Positions 1 to 10,576 of a stretch of 64,000 nt of DNA are shown in pieces. The DNA lies in the NCBI RefSeq assembly GCF_020179605.1, contig NZ_JAINZO010000001.1:2516799-2580798 (forward strand), in the 5' to 3' direction. The notes beneath the pieces were generated by a model. That model saw nothing but the letters and a program-made list of their open reading frames with translations. It did not search any database and was not told the DNA's origin. The first letter of the stretch is position 1, and the number at the start of each line of letters is the position of its first letter. This DNA is from Geomonas agri. Its GTDB lineage: Bacteria; Desulfobacterota; Desulfuromonadia; Geobacterales; Geobacteraceae. Both the position numbers and the translations under genes were made by a program.

Positions 1-17
1 GGCGGCGCCTTTTAGTT

Positions 18-755
18 TCAAGGGTTCCTGATGTTCACCCGCCCCGGCGTCGCCCAGTCGTTGTGCCCACCTTCGATCTCCCTGAATACCGCACCTGGCC
101 TGCTCTCCGCAAGGCTCCTGGCGAATCTCTCCGGGATCACCTTGTCCTCCCTGGCGCCGAAGATATCCACCCTGCCCCGATACCCCTTGAGTGCCTCGAT
201 GTTGTCCCAGTCATCGGGAAGGAGTAGGCGCACCGGCAAAAACCAGTAGTGGTACTGCCCCACCCGGTGCAGCTTGTCGAACGGCACAACCAGCACGATC
301 TTGTCCGGCGGCGGCTGTACGCCGCCCAAATAGCAGGCAGGGCCGCTGCCAATTGACTCCCCCACCACGCAGACCGGCGTGTCCGGGTACTGCTGCCGCA
401 GCGACAGGTACCCCTGCCGAGCCGCCAGGTCCAGTGCCTCCTTGGAAGGGGAACCGGGGCGTTGGCCGTAGCCGGGGTACTCAAGGATATAGACACTGTC
501 GTCTCTGGCGAACGAGGGGAGCGCGTAGGCACGGTCGCTGGCCTGTCCGCCGTTGCCGTGCAGCATGAGCCAGACGTTCCTGGGGCTGGGGACGACCCGC
601 GCGTAGCCGATCACCTCCCCCTGATCGCGCCAGGGGACCAGCCCGTTGCTGCGATCGTGATGGGTGGGGAAGTACAGCAACTGCCGCTGCCAGGAAGCCC
701 CGCTCAGCACGAGCGAAACCAGGGCAACAAGTAACAGCAGGCGAAATCGTCCCAT
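18..755 (-). CDS. alpha/beta hydrolase, membrane-anchored or exported
   Basis: A 245-residue serine hydrolase of the BEM46/YfhR type. An N-terminal hydrophobic stretch (about residues 4-19) followed by the LLYFPT motif is usual in this family and suggests export or membrane anchoring. The HGNGG motif (near residue 66) is the oxyanion-hole segment, GESIGSG carries the nucleophile Ser, a later Asp in AREDKVIP is the likely acid, and GGHND supplies the His, so the triad looks complete. It starts 11 bp downstream of the histidine kinase stop on the same strand, so the two are probably cotranscribed. A GGGGGA ribosome site precedes the ATG. The substrate cannot be told from sequence. Confidence 0.8.
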   Translation of the reverse strand: MGRFRLLLLVALVSLVLSGASWQRQLLYFPTHHDRSNGLVPWRDQGEVIGYARVVPSPRNVWLMLHGNGGQASDRAYALPSFARDDSVYILEYPGYGQRPGSPSKEALDLAARQGYLSLRQQYPDTPVCVVGESIGSGPACYLGGVQPPPDKIVLVVPFDKLHRVGQYHYWFLPVRLLLPDDWDNIEALKGYRGRVDIFGAREDKVIPERFARSLAESRPGAVFREIEGGHNDWATPGRVNIRNP

Positions 756-766
756 GCCATGTCCCC

Positions 767-2452
767 CTATCCCCTCGTTAAAGTAAAGTAAACGGTGGCG
801 CCCTGGTCCACCACCCCGTGCGCCCAGACCAAACCTCCGTGTCGCTCAACGATCCGTTTCACCGTGGCCAGCCCGATCCCCGTCCCCTCGAACTCGGCGC
901 CGTGCAACCGTTGGAACTCCCCGAACAACTTGTCCTGATAGGCCATATCGAACCCGACGCCATTGTCCCTTATGAAAAAGGCTTCCCTGCCGTCGTGCTG
1001 GCAGCAGCCAAGTTCTATTCTGGCCCGGTCCCGCACGCTGGAGTACTTCCAGGCATTGCCCACCAGGTTTTCCAGCATCAACTCCAACAGCAAGCGGTCA
1101 CCCTCGACATGTAGACCGGGCTCGATGAGAAAGTCGACCCGCCGCCCCGGCTCGGCATCCTGAAATTTACAGCTAACGCCGAAGGTAAGCTCGCTGAGGC
1201 TGACCGTGCCCCTGCTCAACTCGGAGCGACCGATGCGGGAGAGTTCCAGCAGCCCGTCGATCAGATCCCCCATCCTCTTGCTGGAGGTACGGATCCGCTC
1301 CAGGTATCCACGAGCCTCGGGCACCAGGTCGGCACCGAACTCCTCGAGCAGGATGGAACCGTAGCTGTTGATATGCCGCAGGGGTCCGCGCAGGTCATGG
1401 GAGACCGAGTAGCTGAACGCCTCCTGCTCCCTCATGGCAGTTTCCAGTCGCGCCGTGCGCTCCGCTACCCGCCGCTCCAGTTCCTCGTTCAACAGGCGCA
1501 GTTCCGCCGCCATGCGGCGGCTCTGGGTGACGTCACGGGCGATCCCGAAGAGACCAACCACCTGTCCCTGCTTGTTGTGCAGCGGCCCCTTGATCACCTC
1601 GACCACAAAGCGCCCCCCACAGCCGCCATCCAGCTCCCGCTCCCCCATCTGCGCCAGGTTACTCGTCAACACCTCCTGGTCCACCGTCATGACCGAACGC
1701 GCCACATCGGGGGGGAAGACCGCCGTGTCATCCCTGCCCAGCACCTCGTTCTGGGTCTTGCCAGTCATGTGGCAGGCCGCCGCGTTGAAGAGGAGGTAGC
1801 GGCCGCTGATGTCCTTGACAAAGACTGCATCGGTCGTCCCGTCGATCACCGAATTGAGCAATTCCCGGTTTTGCAGCAGCGCGCCTTCCACCGCGGTACG
1901 CTCCACGATGACGCGCTGCAGTTCCTCGTTCACGGAAACCAGCCGGTTTTGTTCTTTCTCGTAGTTTCTCAGCAGTGACCACAACATCACCGCGCAACAC
2001 ACGGTAGTAACGGCGAAGCCCACAATGTTGTCCGCGATACGATCGTGGTCCGACGCAAACGGCGTGACCCATTCTGGAAATCTCAGTTCCAGGGCCATCA
2101 GGGCAACGGCATCTGCCGTAGTCAGCACCAGAGGGAGCCAGCGTGCACGTCCCCTGAAAAAGATAGGAAGGTACATGAGCAGGCAGAAATAGTACAGGGG
2201 GAGACTTCCTTCCGATGCGCCGTTGGAAAACCAGATCAGGTTGAGCAGGATCAGGAAGAGGAAAAAGAAGGTCGTGGTATGGTAGCGCCCCCGAATGGCC
2301 TCACACAGAAGCAGCAGAGTGATCACTCCGAACGCGGCGACGCAGACGTTGATGTAGGCAGGGAGGTGCTGCAGGTAGTTGCTCGGGATGACGACGAAAA
2401 ACGAGGCGACCGACGACGTGATGCACAGCAGCACAAAGAGGTGTTGCTCCAT
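767..2452 (-). CDS. membrane PAS-domain sensor histidine kinase
   Basis: A 561-residue sensor kinase. About six hydrophobic segments fill residues 1-165 (MASE-like membrane sensor), followed by a short helix, one PAS domain (about 200-315), a HisKA domain with the phospho-acceptor His in SHDLRGPL, and a HATPase_c domain with an N box (ENLVGNAWKYS), G1 (DNGVGF) and G2 (GTGIGLA). No receiver domain is attached and no response regulator gene lies next to it, so its partner is elsewhere. The frame is open 66 bp further upstream, but the ATG at 2452 has a strong AGAGGGGG ribosome site and begins directly with the first membrane helix, so I chose it. The signal is unknown. Confidence 0.85.
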   Translation of the reverse strand: MEQHLFVLLCITSSVASFFVVIPSNYLQHLPAYINVCVAAFGVITLLLLCEAIRGRYHTTTFFFLFLILLNLIWFSNGASEGSLPLYYFCLLMYLPIFFRGRARWLPLVLTTADAVALMALELRFPEWVTPFASDHDRIADNIVGFAVTTVCCAVMLWSLLRNYEKEQNRLVSVNEELQRVIVERTAVEGALLQNRELLNSVIDGTTDAVFVKDISGRYLLFNAAACHMTGKTQNEVLGRDDTAVFPPDVARSVMTVDQEVLTSNLAQMGERELDGGCGGRFVVEVIKGPLHNKQGQVVGLFGIARDVTQSRRMAAELRLLNEELERRVAERTARLETAMREQEAFSYSVSHDLRGPLRHINSYGSILLEEFGADLVPEARGYLERIRTSSKRMGDLIDGLLELSRIGRSELSRGTVSLSELTFGVSCKFQDAEPGRRVDFLIEPGLHVEGDRLLLELMLENLVGNAWKYSSVRDRARIELGCCQHDGREAFFIRDNGVGFDMAYQDKLFGEFQRLHGAEFEGTGIGLATVKRIVERHGGLVWAHGVVDQGATVYFTLTRG

Positions 2453-2729
2453 GGTGGAGCCCCCCCTCTTCCATATGCAGGACTTTATCCTTGCTATGTC
2501 AGATCGCATCTCGCTCATGTGTTACCTCGTGCGCCGCCAGAAGTGAAAGCGGAGAAACAGAGCGATAAAAATAACACATTAGCCACAACTGATAAACACT
2601 TATTTCCCTTAAGAGAGAAAGAGTTATTGCCGCAACTGGACAGGGTCAGTTCGAGCCAACTGTGACAGGGTCGGTAATGACAATGCGTGTGAAGAGTCAT
2701 CACATTGCGGGCATAGCGGGAAGCTTGGC

Positions 2730-3539
2730 TCAGCGCCGCGTATCGACCTTGAGGTGAACGTACCAGTAAGCGAAAGCGACGAAGAGCACCCCTCCCAGGA
2801 TGTTCCCCAGCGTGACCGGCAGGAGGTTGTCCTGGAAGAAGGCACCCCAGGACAGACCGGGGACCTCGCGCCCTAGTTTCCCCGCCAGCAGCAGCCCGGT
2901 GGGGATGAAGTACATGTTGGCGATGGAGTGTTCGAAACCGCTGGCCACGAAGGCCATGATGGGAACATAACAGGCAAGCATCTTGCCGGACACGTCGCGC
3001 GCCGCCGTGGCCATAAAGACGGCCAGGCAGACCAGCCAGTTGCACAGGATGCCGCGCACGAGGGCGACGGTGAACGGGAGCTGGCATTTCGCCGCCGCCA
3101 CCTTGATGGCGTTGTCCGCGACGCTGCCGTTCATCCAGAGCTGTGACTCGAACATGAGACCGGCGAAGAACAGCGAACCCGCCAGGTTGCCGACAATGAC
3201 GATGCCCCAGTTCTCCAGGAGCTGTCCCCAGGTGATCTCGCCGTGCAGCGCCGAGCTGGTGAGGAGGCTGTTGCCGGTGAAAAGCTCTGCGCCACAAATA
3301 ACCACCAGCATGAGCCCCAGAGAAAAGACGCTCCCGCCTAAAAGGGCGGCCACGCCCCTGCCCGCGAATGCCGCGGCGTCCTGGGTGACGACCGTGGCGA
3401 GTTGCGCTCCGAAACCGATGTAGAAGCCGGCCAAGAGACTCAGGACGAAGGTACGCAGCCGCGACTGAGTCAGCACCCGCTTGCCGTTGTCGACGATGGT
3501 GCGCACGGTCTCGGCCGGAGTCAGGTACATCTTTTCCAT
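2730..3539 (-). CDS. formate/nitrite transporter (FNT) family channel
   Basis: A 269-residue, six-helix FNT channel for small monovalent anions (formate, nitrite or hydrosulfide). The early GFYIGFGAQ segment and the segment with GFEHSIANMYFIP, which holds the central pore His of the family, are both present. No formate dehydrogenase, pyruvate formate-lyase or nitrite reductase gene lies nearby, so the anion cannot be assigned. Its ATG follows the stop codon of the small membrane protein upstream with no gap, so the two are translated from one message. It lies downstream of the frd terminator and is probably a separate transcription unit. Confidence 0.88.
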   Translation of the reverse strand: MEKMYLTPAETVRTIVDNGKRVLTQSRLRTFVLSLLAGFYIGFGAQLATVVTQDAAAFAGRGVAALLGGSVFSLGLMLVVICGAELFTGNSLLTSSALHGEITWGQLLENWGIVIVGNLAGSLFFAGLMFESQLWMNGSVADNAIKVAAAKCQLPFTVALVRGILCNWLVCLAVFMATAARDVSGKMLACYVPIMAFVASGFEHSIANMYFIPTGLLLAGKLGREVPGLSWGAFFQDNLLPVTLGNILGGVLFVAFAYWYVHLKVDTRR

Positions 3540-3842
3540 TTAGCGTCCCCTCGGGCCGGCGACCTTGCGGAAGAAGACCAGCTGTGCGGTGATGTCCACG
3601 GCAAGTACGGCGGTGGTGCTGTACAAAAGCCAGGCGACGCGGTCGAAGTAGGCCAGGCAGTTAAAGAACATGTACAGGGCCACCACAAACGAGAGCAGCC
3701 TGCGGATGCCGCGTACCGATCCCTCGGCGCCCTCGGCACCGGTCCCTACCAGAGCAGCCAGCGCGGGGGCCGCGTAGTAGCCGATGGTGGCGTCAATGAA
3801 GGTCAAAAAGATGTTGGCCACGAAGGCGTAGGTAAGGTGCAT
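3540..3842 (-). CDS. small membrane protein upstream of FNT channel
   Basis: A protein of 100 residues that I do not recognise, with about three hydrophobic segments and a short basic C-terminal end. The frame extends further upstream, but the ATG at 3842 has a GGGAG ribosome site at good spacing and opens directly into the first hydrophobic stretch. Its stop codon abuts the FNT start, so it is likely cotranslated with that channel and may be an accessory subunit; that role is inferred from position only. Confidence 0.6.
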   Translation of the reverse strand: MHLTYAFVANIFLTFIDATIGYYAAPALAALVGTGAEGAEGSVRGIRRLLSFVVALYMFFNCLAYFDRVAWLLYSTTAVLAVDITAQLVFFRKVAGPRGR

Positions 3843-3927
3843 ATCACTCCCAGCGGCAGAAGCCGGCTGCGCCAGAAAGTAAGGCAAATCCCGTTTCAGA
3901 TCAAGGAATAAACGGAGCTAGCGGGAT

Positions 3928-3958
3928 AAAAAAAGGGCGGAAGGTTTCCCTTCCGCCC
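3928..3958 (-). terminator. intrinsic terminator of frdCAB
   Basis: On the minus strand a GC-rich hairpin (GGGCGGAAGG paired with its complement across a short loop) is followed by a run of seven T. It begins about 25 bp after the frdB stop codon and is a textbook Rho-independent terminator for the frd operon. Confidence 0.9.
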
Positions 3959-3982
3959 CGGGTTCTTCTTGATACGAGCTGC

Positions 3983-6636
<2,654 letters not shown>

Positions 6637-6645
6637 TTGAACCCC

Positions 6646-7311
6646 CTAAAGTTTCAATAAGCCGGCCAGGATGACCGCAGGAATCGAGATGTAAGCAAGC
6701 ATGAGGAGGGCGGAGATGACCTTGCCGCCGGTACCGAAGGCCGGGATGGTCTTCTCGTTGTTCCACCCCATGGTCTGCAGGAAGCTCGGGATGCCGTGGG
6801 AGAGGTGCAGGAACAGCATCAGCATGGCGAACATGTAGGCCAGGGCGATGAGGCCGTGGCCGAAGCTGGTGACCACCATCCTGAAGACGTCGGGACGGTT
6901 GGCGGAGTCGAGGCCGACAACGATGTCGGGGGTGCCATGGATGGTGAACTGGAGCAGGTGGTACACGATGAAGCAGAGGACCAAAAGGCCGGTCCAGATC
7001 ATGTTTTCGGAGGCGAAGCTCGCCTTCAGGTTCCTTTTCACAGCGTAGGCGCCGGGGTTGGCCGCCTTGTTCTCCAGAGTCAGCGTGACGCCGTAGGCGA
7101 TGTGAACGGCGATGGCTGCGCCCATGAAGAGGCGGAAGGCCCAGACCAGCGGCGGCAGGCTGTGCAGATGCTCAGCGTAAGCGTTGATGCCGTTGGGGCC
7201 AAAGAAGATGGTGGAGTTTCCGATCAGGTGGATCAGGATGAAGATGATCAGGAGCTGACCCGTGATGGACATCAGGATCTTTCTTCCCACAGAGCTAGAT
7301 AAGATTCGCAT
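6646..7311 (-). CDS. frdC: fumarate reductase/succinate dehydrogenase cytochrome b subunit
   Basis: Membrane anchor of 221 residues with five hydrophobic helices and conserved His residues (for example in LIHLIGN, EHLHSLP and AVHIAYG) that fit the two-heme b-type subunit which exchanges electrons with menaquinone. A longer frame exists upstream, but the ATG at 7311 has a GGGAC ribosome site and gives the usual short N-terminus before the first helix. First gene of frdCAB; a candidate promoter lies about 240 bp upstream. Confidence 0.92.
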   Translation of the reverse strand: MRILSSSVGRKILMSITGQLLIIFILIHLIGNSTIFFGPNGINAYAEHLHSLPPLVWAFRLFMGAAIAVHIAYGVTLTLENKAANPGAYAVKRNLKASFASENMIWTGLLVLCFIVYHLLQFTIHGTPDIVVGLDSANRPDVFRMVVTSFGHGLIALAYMFAMLMLFLHLSHGIPSFLQTMGWNNEKTIPAFGTGGKVISALLMLAYISIPAVILAGLLKL

Positions 7312-7546
7312 GTTTTTTGTCCCTTTGCCTTTTTTCGATTTCAAATGAGTTGGATTGCGTGCGTACACCGGAGGAGTACAAGTCCCGAAAACCCGGTCAC
7401 GGGGCGGACTCGCGGTTTCCGCTTGAGGGGGATGGGGGACCGCGCCACGGGCTCAGTGTCTGCATTCGATCTCTCCTTTATTGAACTCACATTAGCAACA
7501 GTGGATGGTATCTATAACATAAAAATCGGCGGGTTGATAGACGCGC

Positions 7547-7575
7547 ATATTAAATGCCGTTATACGAAAATGCAA
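7547..7575 (-). promoter_or_regulatory. candidate sigma-70 promoter of frdCAB
   Basis: On the minus strand TTGCAT (7575-7570) is followed, after exactly 17 bp, by TAATAT (7552-7547). The -35 box matches only 3 of 6 consensus bases and the -10 box 4 of 6. It sits just downstream of the palindrome at 7583-7599, a sensible place for regulation. It would give an untranslated leader of over 200 nt. Prediction by eye only. Confidence 0.35.
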
Positions 7576-7582
7576 CAGTTTT

Positions 7583-7599
7583 TTGTATACAGCATACAA
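7583..7599. promoter_or_regulatory. palindromic operator-like site upstream of frdCAB
   Basis: TTGTAT and ATACAA form a perfect inverted repeat around the 5-bp centre ACAGC, typical of a dimeric helix-turn-helix regulator site. It lies directly upstream of the candidate frd -35 box, in the shared tgt/frd intergenic region. A related perfect palindrome TTGTATACAA occurs at 10354-10363. The regulator is unknown. Confidence 0.4.
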
Positions 7600-7675
7600 T
7601 TAATGGTTCAGGCATCTTAGCCCCCTCTAAAGTGCACTAACCATGTTTTGAAATAACGCTTACGCGGCCGCATTG

Positions 7676-7704
7676 TTGCATTTTTTACCCCGCTCTGCTA
7701 ATTA
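7676..7704 (+). promoter_or_regulatory. candidate promoter of tgt
   Basis: TTGCAT and TAATTA are separated by 17 bp, about 40 bp upstream of the tgt start. It has the same -35 word as the divergent frd candidate. Moderate match to the sigma-70 consensus; by eye only. The rest of the 7312-7745 gap is AT-rich with no gene visible. Confidence 0.35.
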
Positions 7705-7745
7705 GGATAGGCACCCTCAGTAAAACATTAAAGCCAGGAAGGTTC

Positions 7746-8852
7746 ATGATTTATAAACTGCTCAAGAAGGACCCCAAGTCCGGCGCGCGCCGCGGCGTGG
7801 TAACCACCGCCCACGGCGAGATCCAGACCCCTATATTCATGCCGGTGGCGACCCACGCGGCCATGAAGGCGATGACACCGGCACAGGTCAAGGAAACCGG
7901 CGCCCAGATCATCCTCTCCAACACCTACCACCTGCACCTGCACCCCGGCGAGGCCCTGGTGCAGAAGGCGGGCGGGCTGCACAAGTTCATGTGCTGGGAC
8001 GGCCCGATCCTGACCGACTCCGGCGGGTTCCAGGTCTTCTCGCTGCCCAAGAAACGCATCACCGAGGAAGGGGTCTTCTTCCGCCACGAGGACACCGGCG
8101 AGGAGATCTTCCTTGACCCGGCCAAAGCGATCGCCATCCAGGAGGCCCTGGGCGCCGACATCATCATGAACTTCGACGAGTGCATCCCCTACCCCTGCGA
8201 CAAGGCGTACGCGGAGCGCTCGACCGAAAAGACCATTCGCTGGGCCAAGCAGTGCATCGATGCGCACTCGCGCGAGAACCAGTACCTGTTCGGCATCGTG
8301 CAGGGAAGCGTGTTCGAGGACCTGAGGAAGCGCTGCGCCAAGGCATTGGTGAAGATGGACTTCCCGGGCTACGCCATCGGTGGCGTTTCCGTGGGCGAGG
8401 GTCTAGAACTTTTGAAACAGGTGGTGGGCTACACCGCGCCGCACCTCCCCGAGGACAAGCCGCGCTACCTGATGGGCGTCGGCCTTCCCGAGGATATCCT
8501 GGAGAGCGTCGAGCGCGGCGTCGACATGTTCGACTGTGTCATCCCGACCCGCTACGCGCGCAGCGCGACCCTGTTCACCAACCGCGGCCGGATCAGGCTT
8601 ACCAACAAGAACTACCGACGCGACTTCTACCCAGTCGAGCCGAACTGCACCTGCTACACCTGCCGCAACTTCACCAGGGCCTACCTGCACCACCTGTTCA
8701 CCTCGAATGAGGTGCTTTCGGCGATCCTGGCTAGTATCCACAACGTGCACTTCTACCTGAACATGATGGCCGAGATCCGCACCTCCATCGAAGAGGGGCG
8801 CTTCCTGGAATACAAGCAGCAGTTCCTGTCTGCGTACCTGAAGGGGAAATAG
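7746..8852 (+). CDS. tgt: tRNA-guanine (queuine/preQ1) transglycosylase
   Basis: A 368-residue enzyme that exchanges guanine-34 in the anticodon of GUN tRNAs for preQ1, the step before queuosine is finished. TDSGGFQ holds the general-base Asp (residue 91), MFDCVIPTR the nucleophile Asp, and CTCYTC plus a downstream His form the zinc site. The length is normal for the bacterial enzyme. Ribosome site AGGAAGG. queH, the last queuosine step, lies 24 kb away at 32481. The next gene is a small cytochrome 9 bp downstream. Confidence 0.96.
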   Translation: MIYKLLKKDPKSGARRGVVTTAHGEIQTPIFMPVATHAAMKAMTPAQVKETGAQIILSNTYHLHLHPGEALVQKAGGLHKFMCWDGPILTDSGGFQVFSLPKKRITEEGVFFRHEDTGEEIFLDPAKAIAIQEALGADIIMNFDECIPYPCDKAYAERSTEKTIRWAKQCIDAHSRENQYLFGIVQGSVFEDLRKRCAKALVKMDFPGYAIGGVSVGEGLELLKQVVGYTAPHLPEDKPRYLMGVGLPEDILESVERGVDMFDCVIPTRYARSATLFTNRGRIRLTNKNYRRDFYPVEPNCTCYTCRNFTRAYLHHLFTSNEVLSAILASIHNVHFYLNMMAEIRTSIEEGRFLEYKQQFLSAYLKGK

Positions 8853-8861
8853 GAGACCGGC

Positions 8862-9209
8862 ATGCGACGCAGCTTCGTCATCGCGGCAACTGCAATCGTC
8901 CTCTCCTGCGGCTGCTCCAAGCAGGAGCCGGCGCAGCCTCCCGCGCCGAAAAAGTCGGCGGCCCAGATGGAGCTCTTCGGCGAGGAGCTTTTCAACGAGC
9001 GCTGCCGGGACTGCCACATCGTCAAGGATAAGGGAGGCGTGGTCGGCCCGGAGCTGTCCCACGTCGGCAGCAAGCGGGACCGCCGTTTCCTGGAGCAGGT
9101 GATCCGCGAGCCCGCCAAGGTCTACCCCGGGACCGCCATGCCCCCCTACGACACCTTCTCGAAAAAGCAGATCGACTCTCTGGTCGATTACCTGAGCGGG
9201 CTCAAGTAG
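8862..9209 (+). CDS. monoheme cytochrome c lipoprotein
   Basis: A 115-residue class I cytochrome c. The N-terminal signal ends in a lipobox-like VLSC, so it is probably anchored by lipid in the periplasm. CRDCH binds the heme and the Met of TAMPPY is the likely second axial ligand; the C-terminal helix (IDSLVDYLSGL) is typical of the fold. Ribosome site GGAG precedes the ATG. It follows tgt by 9 bp and may be cotranscribed, although no functional link is apparent. Probably a small electron shuttle or an oxidase/peroxidase-type donor; partner unknown. Confidence 0.85.
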   Translation: MRRSFVIAATAIVLSCGCSKQEPAQPPAPKKSAAQMELFGEELFNERCRDCHIVKDKGGVVGPELSHVGSKRDRRFLEQVIREPAKVYPGTAMPPYDTFSKKQIDSLVDYLSGLK

Positions 9210-9221
9210 TCCCCCCCTCTT

Positions 9222-9350
9222 CCCCGTCCCCTCTCCCCCCGGGAGAGGGTGCCCGAAGGGCGGGCAAGGGCCTGCCCGTCAGCAGCATTTGTACAGACCG
9301 CAACGCCCTCACCCCGTCCCTCTCCCGAAGGGAGAGGGGGCGCAGCTCAC
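9222..9350. repeat. REP-like intergenic GC-rich repeat (two copies)
   Basis: Two versions of a pyrimidine/purine dyad (CCCTCTCCC paired with GGGAGAGGG) and the associated GGTGCCCGAAGGGCGGG word lie here. Close relatives occur at 33097-33140. These are typical dispersed intergenic repeats; when translated, they give spurious peptides such as HPVPLPKGEG, which is why I reject the longer mazG start. Confidence 0.6.
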
Positions 9351-9387
9351 ATCGTCACAAAATCAATTCCTCACCGGAGAACCATCG

Positions 9388-10182
9388 ATGTCCACCGAAA
9401 CCACACAAGATCGCTTCGACCGTCTCATGGAGATCATGCGCAGGCTGCGCGCGCCGGGCGGCTGCCCCTGGGACGCCGAGCAGACCCACGAATCGCTCAA
9501 GCGCTACCTGCTGGAAGAATCCTACGAGGTCATCGAGGCGATCGACGCCAAGGACGACAAGCTCCTGAAGGAGGAACTGGGCGACCTCATCCTGCAGCCG
9601 ATTTTTCACGCGGCGGTCGCCGAGGAGCGCGGCGCCTTCACCATGGACCAGGTACTGGACGCTATCAACGAGAAGCTGGTGCGCCGCCACCCCCACGTTT
9701 TCGGGGACCAGGTCATCGAGAACAGCGCTGCGCAGGTGGAGAGCTGGGAGAAGATCAAGAAGAGTGAAAAGGGGGATGAGCGCAAGTCCGCGCTGTCGGG
9801 GATACCACCGCACCTGCCAGCCCTGATGAAAGCGCAGAAGATCACCGAGAAGGCGGCGCGGGTCGGCTTCGACTGGGAACACACCGACCAGGTGTTCGCC
9901 AAGGTGATGGAGGAGTTGCACGAGTTCCAGGAGGCGATGGCAGCCGGGGACCAGCAGGAGATGGAATCGGAACTGGGCGACCTTATCTTCGCCATCGTGA
10001 ACCTGGGTCGCTTCCTGTCGCTCGACCCCGAGGAGGCCCTCAGGAAGACGATCCAGCGTTTCACGCGACGTTTCAGCCACATCGAAGAGACCCTGCATGC
10101 AGGCGGTCGGAAACTGCAAGATGCCACCCTCGAAGAGATGGACCTGCTCTGGGAAGAAGCAAAGAAATTAGAGAAACGTTGA
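9388..10182 (+). CDS. mazG: nucleoside triphosphate pyrophosphohydrolase MazG
   Basis: A 264-residue house-cleaning enzyme that hydrolyses (d)NTPs to (d)NMP and pyrophosphate. It has two MazG domains: the first starts with GGCPWDAEQTH and has the EExxE-type metal site in LEESYEVIEAI and EELGDL; the second repeats it with EELHEFQEA and ESELGDLIFA. The frame is open a further 99 bp upstream through a repeat, but the ATG at 9388 has a CCGGAGA ribosome site and the usual MazG N-terminus. It converges with murJ across a 394-bp gap. Confidence 0.95.
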   Translation: MSTETTQDRFDRLMEIMRRLRAPGGCPWDAEQTHESLKRYLLEESYEVIEAIDAKDDKLLKEELGDLILQPIFHAAVAEERGAFTMDQVLDAINEKLVRRHPHVFGDQVIENSAAQVESWEKIKKSEKGDERKSALSGIPPHLPALMKAQKITEKAARVGFDWEHTDQVFAKVMEELHEFQEAMAAGDQQEMESELGDLIFAIVNLGRFLSLDPEEALRKTIQRFTRRFSHIEETLHAGGRKLQDATLEEMDLLWEEAKKLEKR

Positions 10183-10576
10183 ATCTAATTAATATTTTTG
10201 GGAGACCAGCGGCTTATCCACATTTTGTGTGGATAAGATGTGGATAACGGTGTTGACAAACAGAGAAACCTACGGCTTTTAAGCACTTTCCGCGTTCTGC
10301 ATAAATATTGGCCACGACCATATTCGAACGAAAAATCAGTCACTTAGAACAGATTGTATACAAGCGTGGTCTATCGACCCCAGTAAAATTAAACACACCT
10401 AATTAGGTGGCAACCCCGGTGGAAATCCTGTGCATAACTGCCCGATTTCCGCCGGTCTCACGCCACCCTTGGCACCAGATCAAGGGACAACAGCCCCGCC
10501 CGTAATCCCCCCGAGTCGTCACCCGGTCATGACGCCACGCCCCCGCCCTAGATGACCGGGAAGGGGTCCATCGCGT
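10183..10576. other. gene-free convergent gap with origin-like motifs
   Basis: This 394-bp gap lies between the ends of convergent mazG and murJ, so neither needs a promoter here. It contains four DnaA boxes, a perfect 10-bp palindrome TTGTATACAA (10354-10363), a perfect 14-bp palindrome CACCTAATTAGGTG (10396-10409) and a 9-bp inverted repeat CCCGGTCAT / ATGACCGGG (10522-10560). The left two thirds are AT-rich compared with the surroundings. I see no protein gene. Confidence 0.6.
10214..10247. promoter_or_regulatory. cluster of three perfect DnaA boxes
   Basis: TTATCCACA at 10214-10222 is followed by two copies of its reverse complement at 10228-10236 and 10239-10247. The last two are 11 bp apart, one helical turn, on the same face of the DNA. 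A fourth box matching TTATnCACA in reverse lies at 10429-10437. All three here match the strongest E. coli box exactly. Confidence 0.65.

Noticed and set aside
9289-9387. Upstream extension of mazG
   Set aside because: It translates a dispersed repeat (HPVPLPKGEG); the ATG at 9388 has a ribosome site and the family N-terminus.
10253-10282. TTGACA box next to the DnaA cluster as a promoter
   Set aside because: No acceptable -10 box follows at 16-18 bp, and the downstream gene is convergent.
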